DNA of 32,786 bases from JTS-RE37 sp041743425 (GCA_041743425.1 JBGTMS010000154.1:1-32786), one strand, 5' to 3'. Positions 7,863 to 16,285 are shown, numbered from the stretch's first letter. Notes: a model not told the origin generated them from the letters alone. Numbers and translations: made by a program.

Positions 7863-8572
7863 AATATTATTTTTCATTAACCCTGTATGTTTTGCAGTTG
7901 CAAGTATGGGTGGCATACCAGGGTGTTCCCTTCTGTATTATTTTGTCCTTATTTTTCTTTAATTTCTCGTATGTTCCAGGTTAAAATATTGCTTTGTGCG
8001 GTAGGAGCTTTACTTTCCCAACGCCCTCACTTCCCTTATGAGGTACCGTATCAAATCATATAGATTCAGGGTGCTCCCACGCCTCTTTCAGTTTGCTGAA
8101 CCTTTTCCAATACAATGATATTCCGATTATTGAAAAATGACCTAATACAAAAGTTTGTGGATTTTCAATAGGCGCGGAGATAGTCCATTTATTGGTCTTT
8201 TTGGAAATGGCACACCCATAACTTAAAATCGGATCTGATAAGGCCGGGAGTTGAATTATTCTTCTTAAATAAACACCCATTCGGATTTCCTTAAATAGGT
8301 TCCTAAAATAGTTTACAATGACAGCAACATTTACTATATAATGTAAATAAACGGAATTTATCCGACTATATTGTAGGTAATTCGCCTCAAAAAAATAGTG
8401 GCCACGGTTATCCTGTCCCCATACTATTTTCTGCACGACAGATCGTATCAGGCTGGTTCATAGACGTTACTTATCTTGTGATAACTTATAAGTATAAGCC
8501 TCGAAAATTATCCATCTGTTATAAGTGTAGTTTTAGAGCACCTACCAGTACATATAAGAAAACTATTATACC
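7863..8572. other. About 700-base intergenic region without a convincing gene
   Basis: This AT-rich stretch separates the response regulator from catalase. A 126-codon minus-strand frame (8056-8436) has no motif I recognise and reads like chance sequence. It holds an inverted repeat ATTTAC / GTAAAT (8329-8334 and 8343-8348) and, at its right end, two adjacent palindromes upstream of catalase (listed separately). I see no tRNA, transposase or structured RNA family here, but a small RNA cannot be ruled out. Confidence 0.5.
8471..8531 (+). promoter_or_regulatory. Palindromic operator candidates and -7 box upstream of catalase
   Basis: TTATC-TTGT-GATAA (8471-8484) is immediately followed by CTTATA-AG-TATAAG (8485-8498), a 14-base inverted repeat. 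A degenerate copy of the second, GTTATAAGTGTAGT, lies at 8518-8531 and overlaps TAGTTTTA (8528-8535), which is one base off the TAnnTTTG promoter box. The copies are 33 bases apart, about three helical turns. TTATAA-type half sites resemble PerR/Fur-family operators, which control catalase genes in many bacteria. Function is inferred from position only. Confidence 0.4.
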
Positions 8573-10066
8573 ATGAAAAATAAATTGACTACAACCGCGG
8601 GAGCGCCGGTATCAAATAACCAGCGATCACAGACCGCTGGTTTGCGGGGGCCCGTGCTCATGCAGGATTACAAATTATTCGAAAAGCTGGCCCATCAGAA
8701 CCGGGAGCGTATACCTGAACGGGTTGTTCATGCAAAAGGGTGGGGTGCCATAGGAACATTTACTGTTACAAACGACATAACTCCGTATACCCGAGCTAAA
8801 ATATTTGATACTGTAGGTAAGAAAACCGAAATGATCGCCAGATTCAGCACCGTTGCCGGGGAACTGGGAGCTGCTGATACGGAGCGGGATGTGAGGGGCT
8901 TCTCGCTGAAATTCTATACTGAGGAGGGTAATTGGGATCTTGTCGGGAACAATACACCTGTATTCTTTCTCAGGGATGGCTATAAGTTTCCTGATTTTAT
9001 TCATACCCAAAAAAGACATCCCAGGACCAACCTCCGTTCTCCGGAGGCTATGTGGGATTATTGGTCGTTGTCCCCTGAAAGTTTGCATCAGGTGACCATT
9101 CTAATGTCAGACCGAGGCATTCCTACCACACCCATGAATATGAATGGTTACGGATCGCATACCTTTTCCTTCTGGAATAATGACGGAGAGCGCTTTTGGG
9201 TGAAGTTTCATATGAAAACGCAACAAGGACATGAGCATTATACCAACGCAGAGGCTGCTGGGGTTATTGGAAAAAGTCGTGAAAAATATCAGGAAGAACT
9301 ATTCGGAGCCATTTCAGAGGGCAGGTTTCCCAAATGGACAATGAAAGTTCAGATCATGCCTGAAGCCGATGCGGAGAATACTCCCTATAACCCATTTGAT
9401 CTTACCAAAGTCTGGCCACATGGAGACTACCCGCTGATCGAAGTGGGCGAAATAGAATTGAACAGCAATCCCGAGAATTACTGGCAGTATATTGAGAATG
9501 CGGCCTATTCACCCTCCAATGTGGTTCCCGGAATTGGATTTTCTCCGGATAAAGTTTTGCAGGCTCGCATATTCTCCTACGCTGATGCGCATAGGTACCG
9601 GCTTGGGACGCATTATGAAGCGCTTCCAGTGAATGCGCCCAGGAATGGGGTGAACCACTATCATAAAGATGGCGCCATGAGATTTTTCTCAAATGATTTT
9701 GGCACACCAGACGCCTACTATGAACCAAATACCAAAGGGGGCCCAGTTGAGGATCACAGTGTGGAGGAACCACCCATGAAGATAAGCGGAGATGTCAGGC
9801 GGTATGAGGAAAATGACACTTTCGGGGAGTTTAAGCAACCAGGAGATCTCTTCCGACTGTTTAATCAGGATCAGAGAGACCGGCTGTTTAATAACATTGC
9901 AGAAGCTATGGAAGGCGTATCTTCTGAAATAGTCGAGCGCCAGCTAAAACATTTCTATGCAGCTGATCCGGCTTATGGAGAAGGTGTCAGTCAGGCTCTC
10001 CGGGGTTATGATGAATCCACCATAGATCCCAACTCTAATGTACTTCCTGAAGAGGTAGGTGCCTAA
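8573..10066 (+). CDS. katA: Haem catalase (monofunctional, small-subunit type)
   Basis: The 497-residue product is a full-length small-subunit catalase that breaks down hydrogen peroxide to water and oxygen. The distal His is H53 in the signature ERVVHAKGWGAIG, the distal Asn is N126 (DLVGNNTPVFF) and the proximal haem-iron ligand is Y336 in RIFSYADAHRYRLG. Other family landmarks include RDVRGFSLKFYTEEGNWD and FHMKTQQG. There is no signal peptide, so it acts in the cytoplasm. Length and the short C-terminus fit clade 3 catalases. The gene has its own upstream region with palindromes and a near-consensus promoter box, and its own downstream terminator. An ankyrin-repeat gene follows 72 bases later on the same strand, a partnership known from other bacteria. 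The symbol follows the general use for this clade. Confidence 0.97.
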   Translation: MKNKLTTTAGAPVSNNQRSQTAGLRGPVLMQDYKLFEKLAHQNRERIPERVVHAKGWGAIGTFTVTNDITPYTRAKIFDTVGKKTEMIARFSTVAGELGAADTERDVRGFSLKFYTEEGNWDLVGNNTPVFFLRDGYKFPDFIHTQKRHPRTNLRSPEAMWDYWSLSPESLHQVTILMSDRGIPTTPMNMNGYGSHTFSFWNNDGERFWVKFHMKTQQGHEHYTNAEAAGVIGKSREKYQEELFGAISEGRFPKWTMKVQIMPEADAENTPYNPFDLTKVWPHGDYPLIEVGEIELNSNPENYWQYIENAAYSPSNVVPGIGFSPDKVLQARIFSYADAHRYRLGTHYEALPVNAPRNGVNHYHKDGAMRFFSNDFGTPDAYYEPNTKGGPVEDHSVEEPPMKISGDVRRYEENDTFGEFKQPGDLFRLFNQDQRDRLFNNIAEAMEGVSSEIVERQLKHFYAADPAYGEGVSQALRGYDESTIDPNSNVLPEEVGA

Positions 10067-10086
10067 GAGGACCTGAAGAGCTATTG

Positions 10087-10123
10087 CTGCCATATTCCGG
10101 CTCCGGAGTATGGCAGTTTTTTT
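10087..10123 (+). terminator. Intrinsic terminator after catalase
   Basis: A stem starting CTGCCATA (10087-10094) pairs with TATGGCAG (10109-10116), continues inward with a wobble pair and CCGG/CCGG, and is followed by seven T residues (10117-10123). Confidence 0.85.
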
Positions 10124-10124
10124 A

Positions 10125-10132
10125 TACTTTTA
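10125..10132 (+). promoter_or_regulatory. Near-consensus -7 box (TACTTTTA) before the ankyrin gene
   Basis: It differs from TAnnTTTG at the last base and lies just after the catalase terminator, seven bases from the ankyrin start codon. A transcript from it would be leaderless or nearly so. The same TATACTTTTAG string occurs before xth (19160-19170). Confidence 0.3.
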
Positions 10133-10138
10133 GAGGGG

Positions 10139-10618
10139 ATGAAAGATGAAATAACTATTTTCTTTAACGCTATTCGTGAGGGCAACCTGACATTGGTACA
10201 ACAGTTTCTTGACAGGAAACCCGGGCTCGTCAATTCAAGGGACCAGCGCGGATCTTCGGCACTCATCCTGGCAACCTACTATAATCATCCTGAAATTGCC
10301 ACCTATTTGCTGGAAAAGGGAGCTCCTATAGACGAGGAGGACGCTTCCGGCAATACAGCATTGATGGGGGTTTGCTTTAAAGGCTATGATGCCCTTGCGA
10401 AGATACTTATCTCCTATGGGGCCAATGTCAATGCGCGGAATGCAATGGGAGCAACATGCCTCATTTTTGCGGCCACATTTAACAGGGAGAATATCGTAAG
10501 ACTTCTGGTTTCGAATGGAGCCGACATCGGAGCAAAAGATGCCAGAGGAAATACGGCTCTGGATCATGCGCGCATGCAAGGGCTGACACCCCTGTTCTCT
10601 TTGCTCGAGGATCAATAA
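10139..10618 (+). CDS. Ankyrin-repeat protein, catalase-associated
   Basis: The 159-residue protein is made almost wholly of ankyrin repeats: a capping helix pair (MKDEITIFFNAIREGNLTLV), then repeats opening at DQRGSSALILA, DASGNTALMGVC, NAMGATCLIFA and DARGNTALDHA, each with the G-x-TAL helix-turn-helix pattern and a loop of the GADIxAKD type. No signal peptide is visible, so it is cytoplasmic. Ankyrin genes next to catalase genes are known: AnkB beside KatB in Pseudomonas aeruginosa supports catalase activity, and an ankyrin protein beside KatA in Campylobacter jejuni is involved in haem delivery to the enzyme. By position I infer a similar role here. A terminator separates the two genes, so they may be partly uncoupled. 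The omega-amidase gene starts 15 bases after it. Confidence 0.9.
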   Translation: MKDEITIFFNAIREGNLTLVQQFLDRKPGLVNSRDQRGSSALILATYYNHPEIATYLLEKGAPIDEEDASGNTALMGVCFKGYDALAKILISYGANVNARNAMGATCLIFAATFNRENIVRLLVSNGADIGAKDARGNTALDHARMQGLTPLFSLLEDQ

Positions 10619-10633
10619 TTATATAAAATCGAA

Positions 10634-11407
10634 ATGGGAGAATCACTCGAGTTGGCCTTGCTTCAGAAAGAACTAGTATGGCATGAACCGAAAATGAATC
10701 GGGATGTTTTTACGGACGAGTTGGCGAAATTGCCACAAGGTACCGACCTCGCCATACTACCTGAAATGTTTAGTACAGGTTTTACCATGACTCCGGCAGC
10801 CATTCATCCCGATGAAAGCAGGCTGACCTTAGATTGGATGTGTGTTACGGCAAAAGAGCTGGGATTGGCACTTACCGGAAGCATGATATACTCAGAGAAT
10901 GGAAAATATACCAATCGTTTGTTCTTTGTTTTTCCGGATGGACATTTCACCTACTATGATAAAAAACACCTCTTCACTCTTGCCGGCGAAGATCATTTAT
11001 ACGAAGCCGGCCTGAGTAGGGTCGTTTTGGAATATGGCGGATTCCGAATTTGTCCGTTAATCTGTTATGACCTTCGATTTCCCTTGTGGGCAAGGAATAC
11101 TGATGCGTATGATATCCTCCTCATTGTTGCAAATTGGCCTGAACCTAGAATCTCAGCCTGGGATACTTTGCTGAAGGCGCGGGCTATCGAAAATATGTCC
11201 TATTGTGTAGGGGTAAACAGAATTGGAAGAGATCCTAACGGCAATGAATATCCAGGGCATTCTGCCGTTTATGACTGCCTTGGAAACCAAATGGTTTATT
11301 CCGAAAAATCTGAGAGTTTCAACGTCACTCTTACCAGAAGCCATATTGCAGAAGTTCGAAAAAAGTTACCATTTCTGGAAGATCGTGATTCGTTTGCTAT
11401 TCAATGA
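10634..11407 (+). CDS. Omega-amidase (YafV-type, nitrilase superfamily)
   Basis: The 257-residue product has the nitrilase-superfamily triad: E44 (ILPEMFSTGF), K110 (YYDKKHLF) and C144 (PLICYDLRFPLWAR). The phrases PEMFSTGFTM, KKHLF, ANWPEPR and the C-terminal R...FLEDRDSF are typical of YafV/Nit2-like omega-amidases, which hydrolyse 2-oxoglutaramate or 2-oxosuccinamate to the keto acid and ammonia, repairing or recycling products of glutamine transamination. Length matches the family (about 255). It is cytoplasmic. The gene starts 15 bases after the ankyrin gene and probably shares its transcript. Its 3' end overlaps the convergent lipoprotein gene by 11 bases, so neither gene can have an independent terminator between them. 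Confidence 0.92.
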   Translation: MGESLELALLQKELVWHEPKMNRDVFTDELAKLPQGTDLAILPEMFSTGFTMTPAAIHPDESRLTLDWMCVTAKELGLALTGSMIYSENGKYTNRLFFVFPDGHFTYYDKKHLFTLAGEDHLYEAGLSRVVLEYGGFRICPLICYDLRFPLWARNTDAYDILLIVANWPEPRISAWDTLLKARAIENMSYCVGVNRIGRDPNGNEYPGHSAVYDCLGNQMVYSEKSESFNVTLTRSHIAEVRKKLPFLEDRDSFAIQ

Positions 11408-13016
11408 CAAATGTTTCTTCCAATTCCCAATTTGCCCGAACTTCCAACTCTTTTAAATAATAGATGACCTGTTCCGGTGGGAGTCTTTTAAGATAGTTTC
11501 CCGTATCCCATTTCCCGTTTTTATTTGTGTCCAGAATGACACGAACCATATACTTTCCGGGGTCGAGGGAATTGAATTCTACGGCGCGTGCATCAGGGGC
11601 ATAGATTTCGCGAATTACGACAGCTTTGTCACTGGTCAGTTGTATGATAAGGGGGTACGTTGGATCACCCGTTATCTGAAGCCTTAAATTCCCCAAATCC
11701 GCTGAACTTCCGGTGGATAGTCTAATGCCCAGCGTATCATTTGTATTACCGAAGAAATCTGCAATAGCTCCGGGCAGCAGATCAATGCTGTAATTTTCAT
11801 TGGCTACATTTTTAAAGTCCATAGAAAGCCGGTTTTGAATACTATCCAATGAAAAGGCAACAGACACAGGCAGGGAATCGTTGTTGCGCATGGAAATTTT
11901 AGACGTATCCGTTGTAATAATCGGAATATTTGCGGAAATATAGAAATCCTCCTCAACACTTATTGATCCCCTGTGGCTCGGAGTGAGGACGAGGGAATCT
12001 GCAGGAAGTTTTCTGGTTTTGACGGAAAAGGTATCTACCTGGGATTTACGACTGTTTAAAACAGTAAAAACGAGGGAATCTGCAGTGAAAGGGGTAAACC
12101 AATAATTAAGCGTATCCTTACCCGGCTCTCGGGCTACCATTGTTCTGACTGAGTCCGGTATCGGTGTTAAAGGAGAAATTAAAGGCACATCGTCCTCACC
12201 TCCGGCATACCCAAATATTATTTTATTTGAAGCGGCATAATTTGGAGGGGAGACATTGTAATCAGGCACTTCTTTAAAAAGGGTCAATAAGTAAACACTG
12301 TCTGTTGGGAGCTGAATTGTATCTGCATTGAATCCTATTTTATCTGTTTTTTGATTAAAAATATTATTCTTATCAGCATCTTTTAAGGCGAATAGAGCAT
12401 AGGATCCTGCTTTGAGATAATTCAGTTGGAAAATGGTATTACTGTCCAGGGTATTGGTAATATAATTCGGAGGATATTTATAAATGGCTGAATCCGAATA
12501 TGCCGTATCAATTTCATAGAGCATCACGCTTACATACGAGTCGGCGACCTTATTGAAGGCATCCCTGACAACTCCCGAAAGTGTAAGAGAATCAATATAT
12601 GTGCCGGTAGAAAATACATAGCTGAACAAAGGATTGGGGTTTCCTTCATTGTTATCCACAATACTCTCCCCAAAATTAAACGTATAAGTCGTGTTCTCGC
12701 GCAGGGTGTCTTTGATCAGTATTTCAACATACTTACTGGCACCTCCCTGAGGACTGATTTGCGGAGGATTCTTTAGCGGGGGCGAAATAATGAGTTGATT
12801 CTGAATATCTTCTAATGTAATGTACTCGTCAAAATAGAGGCGGATTCTTTCCGCCCTGAACTCTGTGGTGAGGTTGGGAGGTTCCGCTCTTACCAAGACA
12901 GGAGCAGTTATATCTTTTGGTCCTCCTGTAGGATTACCTCGCTTGGCGCATTGCCAAAGTGCCAGCATGAGAAACAGTAGAAAAAGCAGGGCGAAAAACC
13001 GGTTTATCAGATACAT
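11397..13016 (-). CDS. Lipoprotein with N-terminal bacterial Ig-like domain (Big_5)
   Basis: From the ATG at 13016 the product has 539 residues, with a hydrophobic signal segment (LLFLLFLMLALWQC) and a Cys at position 23 followed by AKRGNPTGGPKD, the pattern shared by many Bacteroidota lipoproteins of this type, although WQ before the Cys is not a canonical lipobox. Residues about 37-130 form an Ig-like domain of the Big_5/SbsA kind (ITAPVLVRAEPPN ... IRLYFDEYI ... YTFNFGESIVDNNEGN). The rest is beta-rich, with a C-terminal segment ILDTNKNGKWDTGNYL that may be a small calcium-binding or prealbumin-like sandwich. A longer start at 13043 would bury the signal peptide and is less likely. It lies 48 bases downstream of comF on the same strand. 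The role is unknown; it is likely an envelope-anchored structural or adhesive protein. Confidence 0.85.
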   Translation of the reverse strand: MYLINRFFALLFLLFLMLALWQCAKRGNPTGGPKDITAPVLVRAEPPNLTTEFRAERIRLYFDEYITLEDIQNQLIISPPLKNPPQISPQGGASKYVEILIKDTLRENTTYTFNFGESIVDNNEGNPNPLFSYVFSTGTYIDSLTLSGVVRDAFNKVADSYVSVMLYEIDTAYSDSAIYKYPPNYITNTLDSNTIFQLNYLKAGSYALFALKDADKNNIFNQKTDKIGFNADTIQLPTDSVYLLTLFKEVPDYNVSPPNYAASNKIIFGYAGGEDDVPLISPLTPIPDSVRTMVAREPGKDTLNYWFTPFTADSLVFTVLNSRKSQVDTFSVKTRKLPADSLVLTPSHRGSISVEEDFYISANIPIITTDTSKISMRNNDSLPVSVAFSLDSIQNRLSMDFKNVANENYSIDLLPGAIADFFGNTNDTLGIRLSTGSSADLGNLRLQITGDPTYPLIIQLTSDKAVVIREIYAPDARAVEFNSLDPGKYMVRVILDTNKNGKWDTGNYLKRLPPEQVIYYLKELEVRANWELEETFVIE

Positions 13017-13064
13017 CTTGCCTGTTATGGCGCAAAGAAACAACTATTTTAGCTATTCATAAAA

Positions 13065-13763
13065 TCATGGAACAACGGCCATGGCAGCAATAGATACTGT
13101 CACTCCGGGAATCTTAAGCAGGGTGTTGGCACAAGCCTCAAGCGTGGCGCCGGTGGTTATAACGTCATCTGCCAGGAGTATAGAAGCACCTTCCGGAATT
13201 ACGGCTCCGCTGAGTCCGTACAATTCGTTGTTTCCCTGCCACCGGTAGAATCTGCTTTTCGTAGTTTGGGTGCGGCTATTTGTCTTCTTTATCAGGAGGT
13301 CATCCCTGTATACGGCATCCATGTGAAATGCCAGCCGTTTGGCGAAAGCTGCTACCTGATTGTATCCCCTTTTCCGAAGTTTATTCCGGTGCAGAGGTAC
13401 CGGAATGACTACATCAAAAGGAGTGACAAGTGTTTCCTTCAAATATTGCCCAAACCAGTCTCCTAGAAATATACCAATTGGTTCCTGATTTTTATATTTG
13501 AGATAATGAATCATATTCCGGACGATTCCCTGCTCGGTATAAAACAGGAACGCAGCTGCTTTTTCAATGTTCGCCCGTCCATAAAAAATGCGATCTACGC
13601 TATTCTCTTCCAATAAATTGAAGTCGGTAAGGGGCAACTGGTTCCGACAAAGTGTACACAGAAGATGCTCTCCTCGATTTAAACGCACATTACATCCAAA
13701 ACACAACTTGGGCAATAGGACCGTGTTGATATCATTTAGTATATTTGATAGCCTGGAATTCAT
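13065..13763 (-). CDS. comF: ComF family phosphoribosyltransferase-like protein
   Basis: The 232-residue product has the ComF layout: an N-terminal zinc-ribbon-like Cys set (C21, C24, C36, C39 in CFGC and CTLC), then a type I phosphoribosyltransferase domain with YLKYKNQ, VIPVPLHRNKLRKRGYNQ and the PRPP-binding loop ILLADDVITTGATLEAC. ComF proteins are needed for DNA uptake in naturally competent bacteria, where they act in the cytoplasm on incoming single strands; many non-competent bacteria also carry them. No other competence gene is nearby. The gene is divergent from the coiled-coil membrane protein gene with 43 bases between start codons and is followed by the Ig-like lipoprotein gene, probably as one transcript. 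Confidence 0.92.
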   Translation of the reverse strand: MNSRLSNILNDINTVLLPKLCFGCNVRLNRGEHLLCTLCRNQLPLTDFNLLEENSVDRIFYGRANIEKAAAFLFYTEQGIVRNMIHYLKYKNQEPIGIFLGDWFGQYLKETLVTPFDVVIPVPLHRNKLRKRGYNQVAAFAKRLAFHMDAVYRDDLLIKKTNSRTQTTKSRFYRWQGNNELYGLSGAVIPEGASILLADDVITTGATLEACANTLLKIPGVTVSIAAMAVVP

Positions 13764-13806
13764 GAAGTCTTACTTATTTTCCTACTTATAACCTAGCCCT
13801 TCCTGC

Positions 13807-14703
13807 ATGGAGTTTCAAGATAACAAATTCAATTATAAAATCATCTTTGCTACCCTGGTTGCTGTAATAATTGGTATTTTAATTGCTTTTTACTACAGTT
13901 ATGCCCAGTCCGAGTCGCAAATCGGTTTTCTGGAAAAAGAGAGGGTGGTATTGGTGAAGGATCTTACCATGATGAAAACGGAGGTAGACCGGCTCTCTGC
14001 AATGAATGAAGTTAATGAAATTGAACTGCAGGATTCCAAATACCGCGTACAACAGCTACTGGATTCTGTCGGGCGTCTGAATTTCACAGTGGGAAAACTT
14101 CGTGAATACAAAATCGCATTACGTCAGTTGGAAGCCCAGCACGACAGTCTGAAACTTAAGAATAATTTTCTCAAATACAATAATCTGCTCATCTCTGAAA
14201 AGTATGAGCAAACGAGTAAGATGATTGAGGATCTGCAGGGCAAGAGTACAAACCTTGCTGAAGCAGAGGCATTATTGAGAAAGAAGAATAGGGAACTCAG
14301 TGAGGAACTCAAAACCAAAAGCTATCTGAAAGTTCAGAATTCCGAAGGCAGCGGTTTCAGACTGAGAGGCGGAAAACCCATTAAGACCAACAAGGCTTCC
14401 ACTATAGTGAAGTTAAGGGGTTGTGTCACTATTGTCGGCAATCCGGAGATAAAAGGCGAAGAAAGGGTACTCTACTTTCAATTTCTGGGCCATAATATGG
14501 GAGTTATCGAAGACAACGCCAATATCATCTCTGTGAATGGAAATATCTACAGTAAAAGGGTCGAAATCATTTACCGCGGAGAAGAGATATATGTATGTGA
14601 TTTCATCACGATTCCGGAAGGTTCTCTTTCTGAGGGCATTTATACCCTGAACGTCTTTGAGGACGAAAAACTGCTGACTACCTCTGAATTTGAATTGAAA
14701 TAA
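13807..14703 (+). CDS. Single-pass membrane protein with periplasmic coiled coil, function unknown
   Basis: The 298-residue product has an N-terminal membrane anchor (about residues 11-32, IIFATLVAVIIGILIAFYYS), then a long heptad-rich coiled coil (about 35-180, with many Leu/Glu/Lys and QLEAQHDSLKLK, KKNRELSEELK), and a globular C-terminal part of about 110 residues (FRLRGGKPIKTN ... FELK) with beta-strand character. By the positive-inside rule the bulk faces the periplasm. I do not recognise a characterised family; similar Flavobacteriia proteins are annotated hypothetical or misnamed as partitioning proteins because of the coiled coil. It sits between divergent comF and glyS, 37 bases before glyS on the same strand, a place that gives no clear functional hint. 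Confidence 0.85.
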   Translation: MEFQDNKFNYKIIFATLVAVIIGILIAFYYSYAQSESQIGFLEKERVVLVKDLTMMKTEVDRLSAMNEVNEIELQDSKYRVQQLLDSVGRLNFTVGKLREYKIALRQLEAQHDSLKLKNNFLKYNNLLISEKYEQTSKMIEDLQGKSTNLAEAEALLRKKNRELSEELKTKSYLKVQNSEGSGFRLRGGKPIKTNKASTIVKLRGCVTIVGNPEIKGEERVLYFQFLGHNMGVIEDNANIISVNGNIYSKRVEIIYRGEEIYVCDFITIPEGSLSEGIYTLNVFEDEKLLTTSEFELK

Positions 14704-14728
14704 ATTCCTTCCCTTTTACCTAATATTC

Positions 14729-14736
14729 TATTTTTG
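14729..14736 (+). promoter_or_regulatory. -7 promoter box (TATTTTTG) before glyS
   Basis: Exact TAnnTTTG match ending four bases before the glyS ATG. If used, the mRNA would start at or next to the start codon. No spaced -33 TTG is visible. Confidence 0.45.
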
Positions 14737-14740
14737 CCGC

Positions 14741-16285
14741 ATGGCAGATCAAGATAGCGCGTTTAAAAAGGTCATATCCCATGCGAAAGAGTATGGCTAT
14801 GTGGTCCAGTCCAGTGAAATATATGATGGCCTGAGTGCCGTTTATGACTATACCCAGAATGGGGCAGCCTTAAAAAGGAATATTAGGGAATACTGGTGGA
14901 CGGCAATGGTCCAGCTCAATGAGAATATTGTCGGACTCGATGCTGCCATTCTAATGCATCCAACCACATGGAAGGCGTCCGGGCATGTTGATGCATTCAA
15001 TGATCCGCTCATAGATAATAAGGACTCTAAAAAAAGATACAGGGCAGATGTGCTCGTAGAAGAATATGTCGCAAAACTGGAGGACAAGGTCAACAAGGAA
15101 GTTGAAAAAGCTGCCGACCGGTTCGGGGCTTCTTTTGATCAGGATCAATTTGTAGCTACAAATCCCAGGGTAGTTGGATACCTTGAAAAATCCCGTGAGA
15201 TTCTTACCAGACTTGGCAAATCCCTGGCAGCCGAGGACCTTGCGGATGTGAAGGCGCTGATTGAAGAACTGGAAATCGCCTGTCCTTTATCAGGATCCCG
15301 AAATTGGACGGAAGTAAAGCAATTTAACCTGATGTTCGGGACCAAAATTGGGGCTTCCGCCGATAGTACTATGGACCTTTATCTAAGGCCGGAAACAGCT
15401 CAGGGAATTTTTGTCAATTTCCTGAATGTGCAGAAATCCGGCCGACTTAAAATACCATTTGGTATAGCGCAGATCGGCAAGGCATTCAGAAATGAAATTG
15501 TCGCTCGTCAGTTTATATTCCGTATGCGCGAATTCGAACAGATGGAAATGCAATTTTTTATCAGGCCAGGCACACAAAAGGAATGGTATGAACGATGGAA
15601 GCACCTTAGGATGAAATGGCATTTGTCACTGGGTCTGGGAGAAGAGAATTACCGCTTCCACGATCATGACAAGCTTGCCCATTATGCGGATGCAGCAGCG
15701 GATATAGAATTCAAGTTTCCCTTTGGATTTAAGGAACTCGAGGGAATCCATTCAAGAACCGATTTTGATCTGGGGAATCATGAAAAATTTTCGGGGAAGA
15801 AATTACAATATTTTGACCCGGAACTCAATGAAAGCTATGTTCCCTATGTGGTAGAAACTTCAATTGGTCTGGACAGAATGTTCCTGGCCATACTTTCAAA
15901 TGCCTACAGGGAGGAACCTCTGGAAAATGGCACATCAAGAGTGGTATTGCGTATTCCTGCCGTTCTCGCTCCTACCAAGGCTGCCGTATTACCGCTGGTA
16001 AAAAAGGATGGATTGCCTGAACGAGCACAGGAAATAATTGACGAACTTAAGTGGGAATTTGCGGTGCAATATGATGAAAAAGATGCGGTAGGGAGGCGCT
16101 ATCGCAGGCAGGATGCGGCAGGAACCCCATTTTGTATCACCGTAGATCATCGGACCCTGGAGGACGATACCGTCACGCTTCGTCACAGAGACAGCATGGA
16201 ACAGGAACGAATACAAATAAAGGCATTAGAAAGCACCATTCACCGAGCGGTGGACATGAAATATTGGCTCAATGCAGCCATGTGA
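14741..16285 (+). CDS. glyS: Glycyl-tRNA synthetase (single-chain, alpha2 type)
   Basis: The 514-residue protein charges tRNA(Gly) with glycine in the cytoplasm. It is the homodimeric class II type: N-terminal GYVVQSSEIYDG, FYDYTQNG-like YDYTQNGAALK, the motif 2 region FRNEIVARQFIFRMREFEQME with the glycine-specific acidic patch, motif 3 YVVETSIGLDRMFLAIL, and a C-terminal anticodon-binding domain (PTKAAVLPLVKKDGLPERAQ ... RHRDSMEQ). The insert at about residues 90-175 is normal for the type. Start at 14741 follows directly after a TATTTTTG box. Its stop is five bases from that of the convergent deoxyribonucleotidase gene. The symbol glyS (also glyQS) is used for this single-chain enzyme. Confidence 0.97.
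   Translation: MADQDSAFKKVISHAKEYGYVVQSSEIYDGLSAVYDYTQNGAALKRNIREYWWTAMVQLNENIVGLDAAILMHPTTWKASGHVDAFNDPLIDNKDSKKRYRADVLVEEYVAKLEDKVNKEVEKAADRFGASFDQDQFVATNPRVVGYLEKSREILTRLGKSLAAEDLADVKALIEELEIACPLSGSRNWTEVKQFNLMFGTKIGASADSTMDLYLRPETAQGIFVNFLNVQKSGRLKIPFGIAQIGKAFRNEIVARQFIFRMREFEQMEMQFFIRPGTQKEWYERWKHLRMKWHLSLGLGEENYRFHDHDKLAHYADAAADIEFKFPFGFKELEGIHSRTDFDLGNHEKFSGKKLQYFDPELNESYVPYVVETSIGLDRMFLAILSNAYREEPLENGTSRVVLRIPAVLAPTKAAVLPLVKKDGLPERAQEIIDELKWEFAVQYDEKDAVGRRYRRQDAAGTPFCITVDHRTLEDDTVTLRHRDSMEQERIQIKALESTIHRAVDMKYWLNAAM

Noticed and set aside
7971..8063. 30-codon plus-strand frame with a hydrophobic start
   Set aside because: Too short to support and without homology that I can recognise; resembles a signal peptide only by chance composition.
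8056..8436. 126-codon minus-strand frame in the gap before catalase
   Set aside because: No recognisable motif, no signal peptide or membrane pattern, AT-driven composition and no promoter box; treated as chance frame pending comparison with relatives.
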